DNA of 64,000 bases from Pacificoceanicola onchidii (GTDB lineage: Bacteria; Pseudomonadota; Alphaproteobacteria; Rhodobacterales; Rhodobacteraceae): contig NZ_SRXY01000012.1 of NCBI RefSeq assembly GCF_004804335.1, forward strand, positions 1-64,000, in the 5' to 3' direction. This document shows, piece by piece, positions 26,231-35,355 of this stretch. A program made the translations under genes and the position numbers. Below the pieces are notes generated by a model. That model saw only the letters and a program-made list of their open reading frames with translations. It was not told where the DNA came from and made no database searches. Position 1 is the stretch's first letter. The number at the start of each line of letters is the position of its first letter.

Positions 26231-26883
26231 GGGATGTCTCGATTTTAGGAAAGAACAGGGCAAGGCCGCCCAGCGTCACGCGTGAGCGGTCCTGTCAGTC
26301 TTGGTGTTCCTGAGGGGCTTGCCAGGAACGGGCGTTATGCCCGGGACTCTTTCATAAAATCTCCATTGGATGGGACGCGCCGCCCCATACATGCCTTGTA
26401 GGTAGGAACAGCGCCCGCCGCCGTCAACACCGCGCGCGCGCCCCTGCCCCGCCAGCGCGGCTTCGCGGCCACAGGGGGATCTTAGGGTCAGGACCCATTG
26501 ATTTACGACGCGCAGTTTGACAGATTTTGCTCCAGACTAGGCATAAAGCCGCAGGAATAGTTATCTATTTCAAGGCTCTATAACGCAGGTTGGGGCAAAA
26601 TCCGTCAAATCCGTCATGCCGAAGGCATGCCATAATGCGTAGGCGCGCCTTCGGCGCGACGGACAAGGAGAAATGCACGCTCTCAGTCGCGTGGCTTCCT
26701 TGCCAAGGCAACCAGCCTTGTCTGCGAAACCCAAACGCCTGATACCGCGCATTTTTCCTTGCTGCGCATCGCAGATCAATGGGTCCTGACCCTAACGTGG
26801 ATGCGCATTTGAGCTTTTGTTTTTCTCCGCAGGCGTTAGCCTCGGAACCCGGGATGACAGATCTTTTTAGGGGGGGATTCACA
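26231..26883. other. Intergenic region with a MITE-like element
   Basis: I see no gene. The first 250 bases are the leader and promoter side of the YjhX gene. A MITE-like element fills 26482-26795. Bases 26723-26789 match 3560-3626 upstream of another VPLPA-CTERM gene. AGGGGGGG near 26870 serves as the ribosome binding site of the next gene. Confidence 0.55.
26482..26795. mobile_element. MITE-like element with perfect 21-base terminal inverted repeats
   Basis: Bases 26482-26502 (TTAGGGTCAGGACCCATTG and two more) are the exact reverse complement of 26775-26795, and the similarity continues inward for about 12 more bases with mismatches. The element is 314 bases long and has no transposase frame. 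Clear target-site duplications are not visible. A degenerate relative of its right end appears at 3560-3626. It is likely a non-autonomous transposon relic. Confidence 0.65.
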
Positions 26884-27564
26884 ATGCGCAGATTTCTGGT
26901 CGCCGTTCTGGCTCTGTGCGGGAGCTTTGCCGCGCCAACGGCAGAGGCCGCAACGATCAACAGTGGCAGCGGGCAATATGTCTGGACCGACCTTGTCGGC
27001 ACGTTCAGCGCAACCCAGGCCACCAGCACCCCCGGGGCCGTCTCGGTCCTGATGAGCGGCGTGGACCCGCTGAGCGACATCGCCGGGTTTTCCGCAGGGG
27101 ACCAGTTGCTGATCACCATGCTGGGGATCGCCGGGGATTCCCGCGCCACCTCCGGGGACAACCGCTTTCGGCTGACCTCTTCGGGCACAACTGCCGATTT
27201 CACCTGGGTCGCCGGGCAGCAGAGCACCGCCGCCGATTACCGGCTGGCCCCGACACCGGAGCCCGGCGCGCTCGGTTTTCCGTCAACCGGCTTCACCTAC
27301 CAGAGCGTGAGCTACCTGCTTGCGCCCGGCGAAGGCTTCAACGTCTTCTGGGATTATCATCACGATTATGACGGGCGCTACGCCGGGGCCACGGATATCC
27401 TTGGCAATGCCTTTGACGACAGCGCTTTCCCAAGCTCGATCCGGGCCTGGGTGCAGTTCGAGATCGTGGAAGCGGCTGCCGTTCCGGTCCCGGCCGCCCT
27501 GCCCTTGCTGCTCGCCGGTCTTGGCGGGCTGGGGCTTGCCACCCGCCGCCGCCGCCGGACCTGA
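26884..27564 (+). CDS. VPLPA-CTERM-type sorting domain protein (VPVPA variant)
   Basis: The protein has 226 residues from ATG 26884. The signal peptide VAVLALCGSFAAPTAEA is followed by a beta-rich domain of unknown function. The tail is VPVPAALPLLLAG, a helix rich in Leu and Gly, then RRRRRT. It is an exosortase signal in which the third residue is Val rather than Leu. The purine run AGGGGGGG lies eight bases before the start. It is probably sorted by the XrtD encoded at 61285. Confidence 0.87.
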   Translation: MRRFLVAVLALCGSFAAPTAEAATINSGSGQYVWTDLVGTFSATQATSTPGAVSVLMSGVDPLSDIAGFSAGDQLLITMLGIAGDSRATSGDNRFRLTSSGTTADFTWVAGQQSTAADYRLAPTPEPGALGFPSTGFTYQSVSYLLAPGEGFNVFWDYHHDYDGRYAGATDILGNAFDDSAFPSSIRAWVQFEIVEAAAVPVPAALPLLLAGLGGLGLATRRRRRT

Positions 27565-27612
27565 GCGAAACGCTTCAGCCGTGATCGGGGGACCGCCCGT
27601 GGTGTCGCCCGA

Positions 27613-27939
27613 TCACTTTCCCACCAGCACATCATCAATCAGATCGAGCATGTGCGGGGAGAGCTGGGTTTCGTCGAGTACAAACGGGTGCCGCCCGGCG
27701 TGATCCGTCACCGTGATCTCATAGGTCAGCGTATCCGCGCGGCCCGGCGTGGCCAGCCCGTCTGACAGGGCGCGCAGAGCCGCCGGATCGAAGGCCTCGC
27801 AAAGCGCCTGGGCGCGGGCCTCCGGCAAATCCGCAAGGGTGACGGATTTTGCCGGGGAGGTCACAGCCAGCCCGCCAAATCCACCCGATTTGCTGATCTC
27901 GATCAGAACCACAAGGCATCCCGCCGAGAATATGTCCAC
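27613..27939 (-). CDS. Emfourin-like inhibitor of M4 metalloprotease
   Basis: The protein has 108 residues from the GTG at 27939. AGGAG overlaps the protease stop codon upstream. The start LIEISKSGGFGGLAV and the end YEITVTDHAGRHPFVL...MLDLIDDVL fit the emfourin family, small cytoplasmic proteins that block protealysin-like proteases and are encoded directly after them. Nine bases separate it from the protease stop, so the two are co-transcribed. It would hold the protease inactive inside the cell. The first 10 residues may not belong if a later start is used. Confidence 0.75.
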   Translation of the reverse strand: MDIFSAGCLVVLIEISKSGGFGGLAVTSPAKSVTLADLPEARAQALCEAFDPAALRALSDGLATPGRADTLTYEITVTDHAGRHPFVLDETQLSPHMLDLIDDVLVGK

Positions 27940-27948
27940 GCTTCGCTC

Positions 27949-29037
27949 CTACGCATCAATCCCCACAAGGTTCCACGCCCGGCGCAGCATCAGCATCTCG
28001 TAGCTGCCCGCACCGTAGAGGTCGATCGCCGCATCGAGCGTCTGGGCCGCCCAATCGCCGAAGGTTGCGTGCGGGTTGTTGATCTGTTGCAGCGCCTTGT
28101 ACCAGATCTGCCCGGGTTTTTCCCACGATTTGCCGCCCATGTACATGCAGTAGAGGTAAAACGCGTGGTTCGGGATGCCCGAATTGATGTGCACCCCGCC
28201 GTTGTCCGAGGTCGTGTTGACGTAGAAATCCATGTGATACGGCTGCGGGTCCTTGCCCAGAAGCGCATCGGAATAGGCCATGCCCGGCGCTTTCATCGAC
28301 CGCAGGGCGATGCCGTTGATGTTCGGCCCGAGGATGCCCTTGCCCACCAGCCAGTCCGCCTCGTAGACGTCCTGCCCCTGCGCGCGCTGCTGGGTCATGG
28401 CGCCGAAGACATCCGCATAGCTTTCGTTCAGAGCACCCGATTGCCCCTGGTAGATCAGCCCGCCGGAATGCTGCACAACCCCGTGCGAGATTTCATGGGC
28501 CACCACGGACAATTCGGTGAAGGTCTGGAAGATCTGGCCGTCGCCATCGCCATAGACCATCTGTGCGCCATTCCAGAAAGCGTTGTTGTAATTGCGGCGG
28601 TGGTGGACGGTCTGGAGCATCTTCATGCCGAAACCGTCGATGGAATTGCGGCCGAATTCCTCCGAATAGAGATCGAACACCGCCCCGGCCCCGTCATAGG
28701 CGGCGTCCACCTCGGCATCGCCGGTGGCCGGATCGCCTTCCTTGCGGGCCAGCGTGCCCGGCAGGCTGGCCTTTTCCTCGCCGTCATAGACCTCGCGGTA
28801 GCAGGTATGGCCCGTCGCGGCCCCCTGCGCCATGGCCATGGAGACGAACGTCCCGCCGCCCCCGGCGCTCGGCACCACCCCGGACCCGGCGCTTGCCGCC
28901 CGCTCTTCGCGCACGCTGTCGCCGATCTTGATCAGACCCTCGGCCATCTTGCGCACGGATTTGTCACCGCGCAGCAGCATGACCTCAAGCATATGCGGTG
29001 GAATAATACAATTGATCGGATTGTGACACTGGCACAT
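27949..29037 (-). CDS. Protealysin-like M4 metalloprotease
   Basis: The protein has 362 residues. Zinc ligands are His181 and His185 in HEISH with catalytic Glu182, and Glu205 in GALNESYAD. The catalytic His lies in HINSGIPNHAFY near residue 290. There is no signal peptide. The N-terminus CQCHNPINCIIPPHML is the short propeptide typical of the protealysin group, which are cytoplasmic or leave the cell by an unknown route. The emfourin-like inhibitor follows. The upstream gap to 29225 is AT-rich and divergent. Confidence 0.9.
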   Translation of the reverse strand: MCQCHNPINCIIPPHMLEVMLLRGDKSVRKMAEGLIKIGDSVREERAASAGSGVVPSAGGGGTFVSMAMAQGAATGHTCYREVYDGEEKASLPGTLARKEGDPATGDAEVDAAYDGAGAVFDLYSEEFGRNSIDGFGMKMLQTVHHRRNYNNAFWNGAQMVYGDGDGQIFQTFTELSVVAHEISHGVVQHSGGLIYQGQSGALNESYADVFGAMTQQRAQGQDVYEADWLVGKGILGPNINGIALRSMKAPGMAYSDALLGKDPQPYHMDFYVNTTSDNGGVHINSGIPNHAFYLYCMYMGGKSWEKPGQIWYKALQQINNPHATFGDWAAQTLDAAIDLYGAGSYEMLMLRRAWNLVGIDA

Positions 29038-29224
29038 GGGTAATTCTCCCCGTTTGAATGAATAGTTTTGAATGGGGATAGGGTATCACAAATATAATTT
29101 CGGATATACAATTTGGTTTCCATTTCCAATCAATTACCTATGGGCGATTCGTTATAATGTAACTCTCTGTAATAGGGTGAGCCTGCCCGCCTCATCCCCC
29201 GACGCAATCCAAAGGACAGGACCC

Positions 29225-30136
29225 ATGCCCCGCCCCCTGACACATCTCAAGCGCAGGCTTGTCGCCGCGCGTCGCCTTTCTGCCCTCACGCTGGCCTTGA
29301 GCCTCTGCGCCGGCGGCGCGCAGGCCGCCACCTATACGCTTGAAGCCTCCGGGCGGCTGTCGACGTTGAGCAGCTATACAACCGTGACAAAAACCGGCGA
29401 CTCCGAGAGCCTGTTTTCCCGGATTGATCAGGCTGCCGTGGCGGTTGGGGTTGATCCGCTGTTCCAGGCCGTCGCCCGGCCCACAAGCGTCGCGGTCAGC
29501 ACCAGCGTTCTGGAAGAAAACGGCAGCCCCTCCGCCGATGCCTCGACCAGCAATATCCCGGTGCATTTCACCAATCTGGGCGCGCATGCCGGAGGCGCGT
29601 CTTTTGTGGACGTCTATCTGAATTTCAGCCTTGCGGGGCTCTTCAACTTCCCGCCGGACGGCGGCACCTTCACCCAGGCGACGGGCTCGGCGGACTACCG
29701 GATTTCACTGGCCTCCAGCGCCGATTTCATCGTCACCTCTGCCGATGTGGATTTCCTCGTCAACCGCCGCACCTCGACCATCGACCTCAGCGGCGACCTG
29801 ATCGATTTCGCACTGGATCCCCTGACGAGCGGGGCCGATACATACGGCTTTGGCGGCAATATCGCGGTGCCGGTTCGGGTTGACCTGGCCTCTCCTACCG
29901 TCTTTGTCGGGCTGGAGGTCGGGGCCTTCAGCTTCAAGGTGGGCGGCGGATACAGCCAGGTGCTGGCAAGCCTCAACTTTGTGCCGCAATTTGCCACCCT
30001 GGAAGACGGCACCCCGGTGGCCGCACAGGTGCCGATCTCCAGCGTGCCGCTCGGCGCATCGGGGACCTACCTGATTGCCCTGATGCTCATCATCGCTTTT
30101 GTCAGCCACAGGCTCAGAACCCGCGCCATGTGTTGA
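29225..30136 (+). CDS. Secreted protein with a divergent VPLGA C-terminal signal
   Basis: The protein has 303 residues from ATG 29225, with AAGGACAGGA just before it. Basic residues and a hydrophobic stretch (LSALTLALSLCAGGAQA) form the signal peptide. The body is beta-rich without cysteines. The tail reads VPLGASGTYLIALM, a hydrophobic helix, then HRLRTRAMC. It has the architecture of a VPLPA signal with the Pro-Ala replaced by Gly-Ala, and it ends in cysteine. It could be a non-canonical XrtD substrate, a substrate of another exosortase, or simply a C-terminally anchored protein. Confidence 0.7.
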   Translation: MPRPLTHLKRRLVAARRLSALTLALSLCAGGAQAATYTLEASGRLSTLSSYTTVTKTGDSESLFSRIDQAAVAVGVDPLFQAVARPTSVAVSTSVLEENGSPSADASTSNIPVHFTNLGAHAGGASFVDVYLNFSLAGLFNFPPDGGTFTQATGSADYRISLASSADFIVTSADVDFLVNRRTSTIDLSGDLIDFALDPLTSGADTYGFGGNIAVPVRVDLASPTVFVGLEVGAFSFKVGGGYSQVLASLNFVPQFATLEDGTPVAAQVPISSVPLGASGTYLIALMLIIAFVSHRLRTRAMC

Positions 30137-30172
30137 CCTGCATCTGCCGCTGTGCGCCACGGGCCGGGCAGG

Positions 30173-30538
30173 TCAGGCGGGGATGGCCTGCCAAAGCTCG
30201 ATGGGGTTGCCTTCGGGGTCGTGGATGCGGGCGAAGCGGCCGATGCCGTCCATGTCCTGCCGGTGGCTGACCACGATCCCCGCCGCGGCAAGCTCGGCCA
30301 CCGCTGCCTCGATATCCGCCACGCGGAAATTGAGCATGAAGCCGCGGTCTTCAGGGAAGTAATCGCTGTCTTCGGGAAAGGGCGCAAAGACCGTCACCCC
30401 CGCCTCTGTCATCCACGGCGTGCCCTCCGGGCCAGTGGGCACGGGATTGACGCCCAGATGCGCCTCGTACCACGCCGCCAGCGCCGCCGGGTCTTTGGCC
30501 CGAAAGAAAATCCCCCCAATCCCGAGTGCCTGCACCAT
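30173..30538 (-). CDS. Glyoxalase/bleomycin-resistance (VOC) family protein
   Basis: The protein has 121 residues from ATG 30538. The vicinal-oxygen-chelate fold is shown by IFFRAKDPAALAAWYEAHLG at the start and IHDPEGNPIELWQ at the end, the latter carrying the typical metal-ligand glutamate. Members act on small molecules or bind drugs. The substrate cannot be told from sequence. Longer upstream readings are not supported. It stands alone. Confidence 0.85.
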   Translation of the reverse strand: MVQALGIGGIFFRAKDPAALAAWYEAHLGVNPVPTGPEGTPWMTEAGVTVFAPFPEDSDYFPEDRGFMLNFRVADIEAAVAELAAAGIVVSHRQDMDGIGRFARIHDPEGNPIELWQAIPA

Positions 30539-30703
30539 TGTGTTGTCCTCAAAGGGTCGCTGGTGGGGAGCATAGGGCGCGGGCCGTGCGGCGATCAAGC
30601 GGGAGGGCCATTGCTGGCGCATTGCCTCTGGACATCCTCTCGGGATCATGACCGAATTCCATATCAATCCGATACCCGCCTGTGTTGATTTGACGAGACC
30701 CTT

Positions 30704-31393
30704 ATGAAACCTCTTCAACTCGATGATGTTGCAAAAATTGTTTTGGTGACCCTTGTCATAATGGTCATTGCATCTGGCATCGGCTATCTCCTGAAACACG
30801 TGCTCTATGGGGAGCTATCAGCCTGGGTGCAGGCGGTCGGGGCCACCCTTGCCATCGTCGTCGGTTTCACCGTTGCCAATAATCAGGCCAAGGCGCAGCA
30901 AGACCAGCTGCAAAGCGAGCGGGCCGCCGTGGCGCAGGCCGCTCAGCTTCTCGCCTTCGAGGCGCTTGAAACTGTCGGTGGACGTCTGGAAGCCGCGTTG
31001 ATGCCGCCCGGATCAGGGAAAATCCTGTCCTTGCAGGGAGACCGGACCACCGAGATGATCCTTGCGCTGCGCGAATTCGAGACATCCCGCCTACCGGCTG
31101 TGATGCTTACCCCCTTCATCCGCCTGCGCAGCCACGTCTATGCCATCAATGAACGCATTTCTGAAATTTTCGACAGCGAAGAAACTTCTAATCCAGAGAA
31201 AAACAAAGAGAACAAGGCGAGGCGGCACGCGCGCCTGAAAAGTACGGTGCGCGTTCGCAAAGAGGCCGTTGCCTTGTTCGAGGAGTTGCAGGAGGCGGCA
31301 AAGCCCTTTGGCGTGACACCCCAAACGCCCACCATCCACCCACGCGTCGCAGACTACGAGCACGATCTAACCCCCAAACCGCACAGCCTTTAA
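30704..31393 (+). CDS. Hypothetical membrane protein
   Basis: The protein has 229 residues. Two hydrophobic helices lie at residues about 10-33 and 40-58 (VQAVGATLAIVVGFTVA). A coiled-coil-like region rich in Gln and Ala follows directly (NNQAKAQQDQLQSERAAVAQAAQ), and the tail is basic, helical and cytoplasmic. I recognise no family. It lies upstream of gmd but is separated from it by 144 bases. Confidence 0.55.
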   Translation: MKPLQLDDVAKIVLVTLVIMVIASGIGYLLKHVLYGELSAWVQAVGATLAIVVGFTVANNQAKAQQDQLQSERAAVAQAAQLLAFEALETVGGRLEAALMPPGSGKILSLQGDRTTEMILALREFETSRLPAVMLTPFIRLRSHVYAINERISEIFDSEETSNPEKNKENKARRHARLKSTVRVRKEAVALFEELQEAAKPFGVTPQTPTIHPRVADYEHDLTPKPHSL

Positions 31394-31537
31394 CCACTCC
31401 GGCATGCGCGGCCCTGTGGCTGCGAACTCACCCCTTGCCCCTGCCCCGCCTGCCTTCGTACAAGCATCCCCGGTTTCATTTGAACGAAAGGGGCGCCGGA
31501 CGCTGCGCCGGAGCCGCCCCGAGGGACAGGACATACG

Positions 31538-32656
31538 ATGAAAAAGGCATTGATTACGGGCATTACCGGGCAGGATGGCTCCTATCTGGCGGAGTTTCTG
31601 CTGGAAAAGGGCTATGAGGTGCACGGGATCAAGCGCCGCGCCTCGCTGTTCAACACCCAGCGGGTCGATCACATCTATCAGGATCCGCACACCACCAATC
31701 AGAATTTCCAGCTGCATTACGGCGATCTGACCGACACCTCGAACCTCACCCGCATCATCGCTGAGGTGCAGCCCGATGAGGTCTATAACCTGGGCGCGCA
31801 GAGCCATGTGGCAGTGAGCTTTGAAGCGCCCGAATACACGGCGGATGTGGACGGCATCGGGGCGCTGCGTCTTTTGGAGGCGATCCGCTTTCTGGGCCTT
31901 GAGAAAAAGACCCGGTTTTATCAGGCGTCCACGTCCGAACTCTATGGCCTCGTGCAGGAAATCCCGCAGCGCGAGACCACGCCGTTCCACCCGCGCAGCC
32001 CCTATGCGGTGGCCAAGCTGTATGCCTATTGGATCGCGGTGAACTACCGCGAGAGCTACGGGATGTATGCCTGCAACGGCATCCTGTTCAACCACGAGAG
32101 CCCGCGCCGCGGCGAGACCTTTGTCACGCGCAAGATCACCCGTGGCCTCGCGAACATCGCGCAGGGTCTCGAAGACTGTCTTTACATGGGCAACATCGAC
32201 GCGCTGCGCGACTGGGGCCATGCCAAGGATTACGTGCGCATGCAGTGGATGATGCTGCAGCAGGACGCCCCCGAGGATTTCGTGATTGCCACAGGCGTGC
32301 AGTACAGCGTGCGCGAGTTCATCCAGTGGTCAGCCAAGGAGCTGGGCATCGAGCTGGAATTCTCCGGGGAGGGGGTGGACGAGATCGCCCGTGTGGCGGC
32401 CGTGACCTCGAACACGGCCCCGGCGGTCAAGGAAGGCGACGTGATCCTGCGCATCGACCCGCGCTATTTCCGCCCCGCCGAGGTGGAGACGCTTCTGGGC
32501 GATCCGGCCAAGGCCAAGGAGGTGCTCGGCTGGGAGCCGGAGATCACCGCGCAGGAGATGTGCGCGGAGATGGTCGCGGACGATCTCAAGACCGCACAGC
32601 GCCATGCCCTGCTGAAACAGCACGGCTATGATCTGCCGGTGTCTCTGGAGGGCTGA
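31538..32656 (+). CDS. gmd: GDP-mannose 4,6-dehydratase
   Basis: The protein has 372 residues, the full family length. The NADP-binding GITGQDGSY is at the start, [13 protein letters not shown] near residue 80, the catalytic Thr/Ser-Glu segment STSELYG near 130, and the YxxxK pair in [12 protein letters not shown] near 153. It converts GDP-D-mannose to GDP-4-keto-6-deoxymannose. The next gene, three bases away, completes GDP-L-fucose. This supply matches the NodZ-like fucosyltransferase at 13493. It is cytoplasmic. Confidence 0.97.
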   Translation: MKKALITGITGQDGSYLAEFLLEKGYEVHGIKRRASLFNTQRVDHIYQDPHTTNQNFQLHYGDLTDTSNLTRIIAEVQPDEVYNLGAQSHVAVSFEAPEYTADVDGIGALRLLEAIRFLGLEKKTRFYQASTSELYGLVQEIPQRETTPFHPRSPYAVAKLYAYWIAVNYRESYGMYACNGILFNHESPRRGETFVTRKITRGLANIAQGLEDCLYMGNIDALRDWGHAKDYVRMQWMMLQQDAPEDFVIATGVQYSVREFIQWSAKELGIELEFSGEGVDEIARVAAVTSNTAPAVKEGDVILRIDPRYFRPAEVETLLGDPAKAKEVLGWEPEITAQEMCAEMVADDLKTAQRHALLKQHGYDLPVSLEG

Positions 32657-32659
32657 CCC

Positions 32660-33637
32660 ATGACCAAGATCTACGTGGCAGGCCATCGCGGCATGGTGGG
32701 CGGGGCGATCCTGCGCCGTCTGGAGGCGCGCCGGGAGGCGGGCGAGGGTCTGAGCCTGATCACCCGCACCCATGCGGAGCTGGACCTGACCAATCAGGCG
32801 CAGGTGGCGGATTTCATGGCGACCGAGAAGCCGGACATTGTGGTTCTGGCGGCGGCCAAGGTGGGCGGGATCATCGCCAACAACACCTATCCGGGCCAGT
32901 TCATCTATGAAAACCTGATGATCCAGAGCAACGTGATCCATCAGGCCCATGCAAACGGCGTTCAGCGCCTGCTGCAGCTTGGCTCCTCCTGCATCTACCC
33001 CAAGTTCGCAGACCAGCCGATGCGCGAGGATGCGCTGCTGACCGGCACGCTTGAGCCGACGAACGAGCCTTACGCGGTGGCCAAGATCGCCGGGATCAAG
33101 ATTTGCGAGAGCTACAACCGCCAGTACGGGCGCGATTACCGCTCGGTCATGCCGACCAATCTTTATGGCCCCGGCGACAACTTCCACCCCGAAAACAGCC
33201 ACGTGCTGCCCGCGCTGATCCGCCGCTTCCATGAGGCCAAAGAGGATGGTCTTGAAGAGGTGGTGATCTGGGGCACCGGCACGCCGAAGCGCGAGTTCCT
33301 GCATGTGGATGACATGGCCGAAGCGTCCTTGTTTGTGCTTGATCTGCCGAAAGAGGCTTATGACGCGAACACCCAAGAGATGCTTTCGCATATCAACGTG
33401 GGCTGCGGGGAGGATGTGAGCATCCTCGAACTGGCCCAGACCGTCGCCCGCGTGGTGGGCTATGCGGGGCGCATCGGCACCGACCCAAGCAAACCCGACG
33501 GCACCCCGCGCAAGCTGATGGACGTGGGCCGCCTGAAGGACATGGGTTGGCAGGCGCGGATCGGACTGGAGGACGGTATCAAGGAGACCTACGCCTGGTT
33601 CCTTGAACGCGATCTGGCGGAGCTGCGGCAGAAATGA
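32660..33637 (+). CDS. fcl: GDP-L-fucose synthase
   Basis: The protein has 325 residues and is a short-chain dehydrogenase that epimerises and reduces the Gmd product to GDP-L-fucose. It has the nucleotide loop GHRGMVGGA at the start, GSSCIYPK near residue 108, and the catalytic YxxxK in [10 protein letters not shown] near 135. The C-terminal [15 protein letters not shown] is a family hallmark. It is in operon with gmd (three-base gap). No mannose-activating genes (manB/manC) are seen in the window, so GDP-mannose must come from elsewhere. Confidence 0.96.
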   Translation: MTKIYVAGHRGMVGGAILRRLEARREAGEGLSLITRTHAELDLTNQAQVADFMATEKPDIVVLAAAKVGGIIANNTYPGQFIYENLMIQSNVIHQAHANGVQRLLQLGSSCIYPKFADQPMREDALLTGTLEPTNEPYAVAKIAGIKICESYNRQYGRDYRSVMPTNLYGPGDNFHPENSHVLPALIRRFHEAKEDGLEEVVIWGTGTPKREFLHVDDMAEASLFVLDLPKEAYDANTQEMLSHINVGCGEDVSILELAQTVARVVGYAGRIGTDPSKPDGTPRKLMDVGRLKDMGWQARIGLEDGIKETYAWFLERDLAELRQK

Positions 33638-33758
33638 GCGGGGCGGGAGCACAGACGGGCTCCCGGATGAGCGTTGCAAAACGCCCCCCGAAAAGCCGCC
33701 TGCGCGCTGCCCGTCCGGGGCCTTGCCCGCTGGTCGCTTTTCCGGGCGCGACCAACCC

Positions 33759-35162
33759 ATGATCCCCTTCTACCTCATAAACTGCCTTGCGCTGATCACC
33801 GTCTATGCCTCCGGCGACGCACATCCCGGGGCCTCGCTCCTGCTGGCGGCGAGCTTTCTCGTCTCTCTGGCCTGCTTTTCCCACGCGGTCTTTGCCCGCA
33901 GCCTCTCGGCCACCAGCTTTGCCTACCTGCTTTATGCCACCTACGGCTTTATCCTGCCGGGGCTGATGCAGCTGCGCAGTGACCGGTTCTACTGGATCAA
34001 CAACTCGGTGCGGCGCGAGCTGATCCCCGATGCGGCGACGCTGGTCTTTGTCAGCACCGTGGCCTTTGCCATCGGCTACTTCGCCCGCACGGCCAGCGCC
34101 CGGCCCGAGCCCCCCGGCACCACCGCCCCTGCTCTCTCTGTCACCCGCAGCGCCGCGCTGTCGCGGGCGACCTTCGCGGTCTGCCTGCTGGCCTTTGCCT
34201 ACCTGGCGGTGAACGTCCAGCGCTACGGGCCGCTCTCGTTCATCGGCACACGCTTTACCACCAGCCTCGCGCAATCGGCGGGCGCGGGGGGCGTGTCGGG
34301 GATCGGGCTGGCCTTTACCCTGACCCGTGGTCTCGCCATCGCCGCCTTTGCCATCTCCGGCTTCGTGCTCTGGCGGATGCGCCAGCGCGACGTGCTCACG
34401 GTCAGCGCCTTTGGCCTTTCCTGCGTGACGCTGGCGATTGCCAACTTTCCCCCCGCCCTGCCACGCTTCTGGCTGGTGGCGACCATCCTCGCGGTGCTGA
34501 TGAGCGCCTTTTCCGGCTGGTTCCGGCGCTGGAAGGTGCTGCTCTTTGCCGCCGCGCCCTTGCTGCTCTTCTTCGTCTTCCCGGTGCTGCAGGCCTACAA
34601 CCGCCGCAGCGAAAGCCTGAACTTCGAAGTCTCGCTGACCTCGCCGCTGCAATCCATGCTGCATGGCGATTACGACGGGGTGCAGGCGGCGGTGAACGTG
34701 ATGGGGCTGGTGGGCGAAAGCGGGCTGGCCTTTGGCGGGCGGCTTCTGTCCTCGCTGCTGTTCTTTGTGCCGCGCTCGATCTGGAGCGGCAAGTACCAGC
34801 CCACCGGCTCCGAGGCCGCCGATACCGCAGGCTATCACTTCCTCAACATCAGCGCGCCGCTGCCCGCGGAGTTCTTTGCCGATTTCCACTATGTCGGGGC
34901 GGTGCTCGGGATGGGGCTCATTGGCTGGGCGGTGCGCAGCCTTGATGACATCTACGAGGCCGCCACCCGTCCGCTGGTGGCGATGGTCGCGATCATCCTT
35001 GCGGGCTTTGCCCCGATCATCGGGCGCGGGCCGCTTCTGGGGATCATCGCCGCCCCCGCCTCCTCGCTGTTCCTGCTGGCGCTGTGGTTCATTCTTTTGC
35101 GCCTGCGGCTTGGCCGGGGCGGGCAGACACGGGACAGACCGCACGCCCACAGGGCACCATGA
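33759..35162 (+). CDS. Wzy-like O-antigen polymerase family membrane protein
   Basis: The protein has 467 residues from ATG 33759; an upstream reading from 33603 would overlap fcl and lacks membrane character. About ten to twelve hydrophobic helices are visible. A large loop around residues 275-370 holds RSIWSGKYQPTGSEAAD, as in polysaccharide polymerases. It is likely the polymerase of the Wzx/Wzy pathway, acting on the periplasmic face. It lies in a run with the nitroreductase-like, pyruvyltransferase and flippase genes. This is the second such protein in the window, so two polymers or a polymerase plus a ligase are possible. Confidence 0.75.
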   Translation: MIPFYLINCLALITVYASGDAHPGASLLLAASFLVSLACFSHAVFARSLSATSFAYLLYATYGFILPGLMQLRSDRFYWINNSVRRELIPDAATLVFVSTVAFAIGYFARTASARPEPPGTTAPALSVTRSAALSRATFAVCLLAFAYLAVNVQRYGPLSFIGTRFTTSLAQSAGAGGVSGIGLAFTLTRGLAIAAFAISGFVLWRMRQRDVLTVSAFGLSCVTLAIANFPPALPRFWLVATILAVLMSAFSGWFRRWKVLLFAAAPLLLFFVFPVLQAYNRRSESLNFEVSLTSPLQSMLHGDYDGVQAAVNVMGLVGESGLAFGGRLLSSLLFFVPRSIWSGKYQPTGSEAADTAGYHFLNISAPLPAEFFADFHYVGAVLGMGLIGWAVRSLDDIYEAATRPLVAMVAIILAGFAPIIGRGPLLGIIAAPASSLFLLALWFILLRLRLGRGGQTRDRPHAHRAP

Positions 35163-35355
35163 CCCGCCGCGCCGCCTTTTTCGCCTGTTCCGCGCCTTTT
35201 CCCTTGCGCAGCGGGGCGCGCCGCCTCTAGGGCAAAGGAAACCACTTTCATGATAACGCCTTCCCCGGAGATATATTGGATCTCTTTCGGAACAGACCAC
35301 AATGGTACCGGACCGGTCGGCCTGCTTTTCCCGCCACAGAAGATGGATGCCCTGC

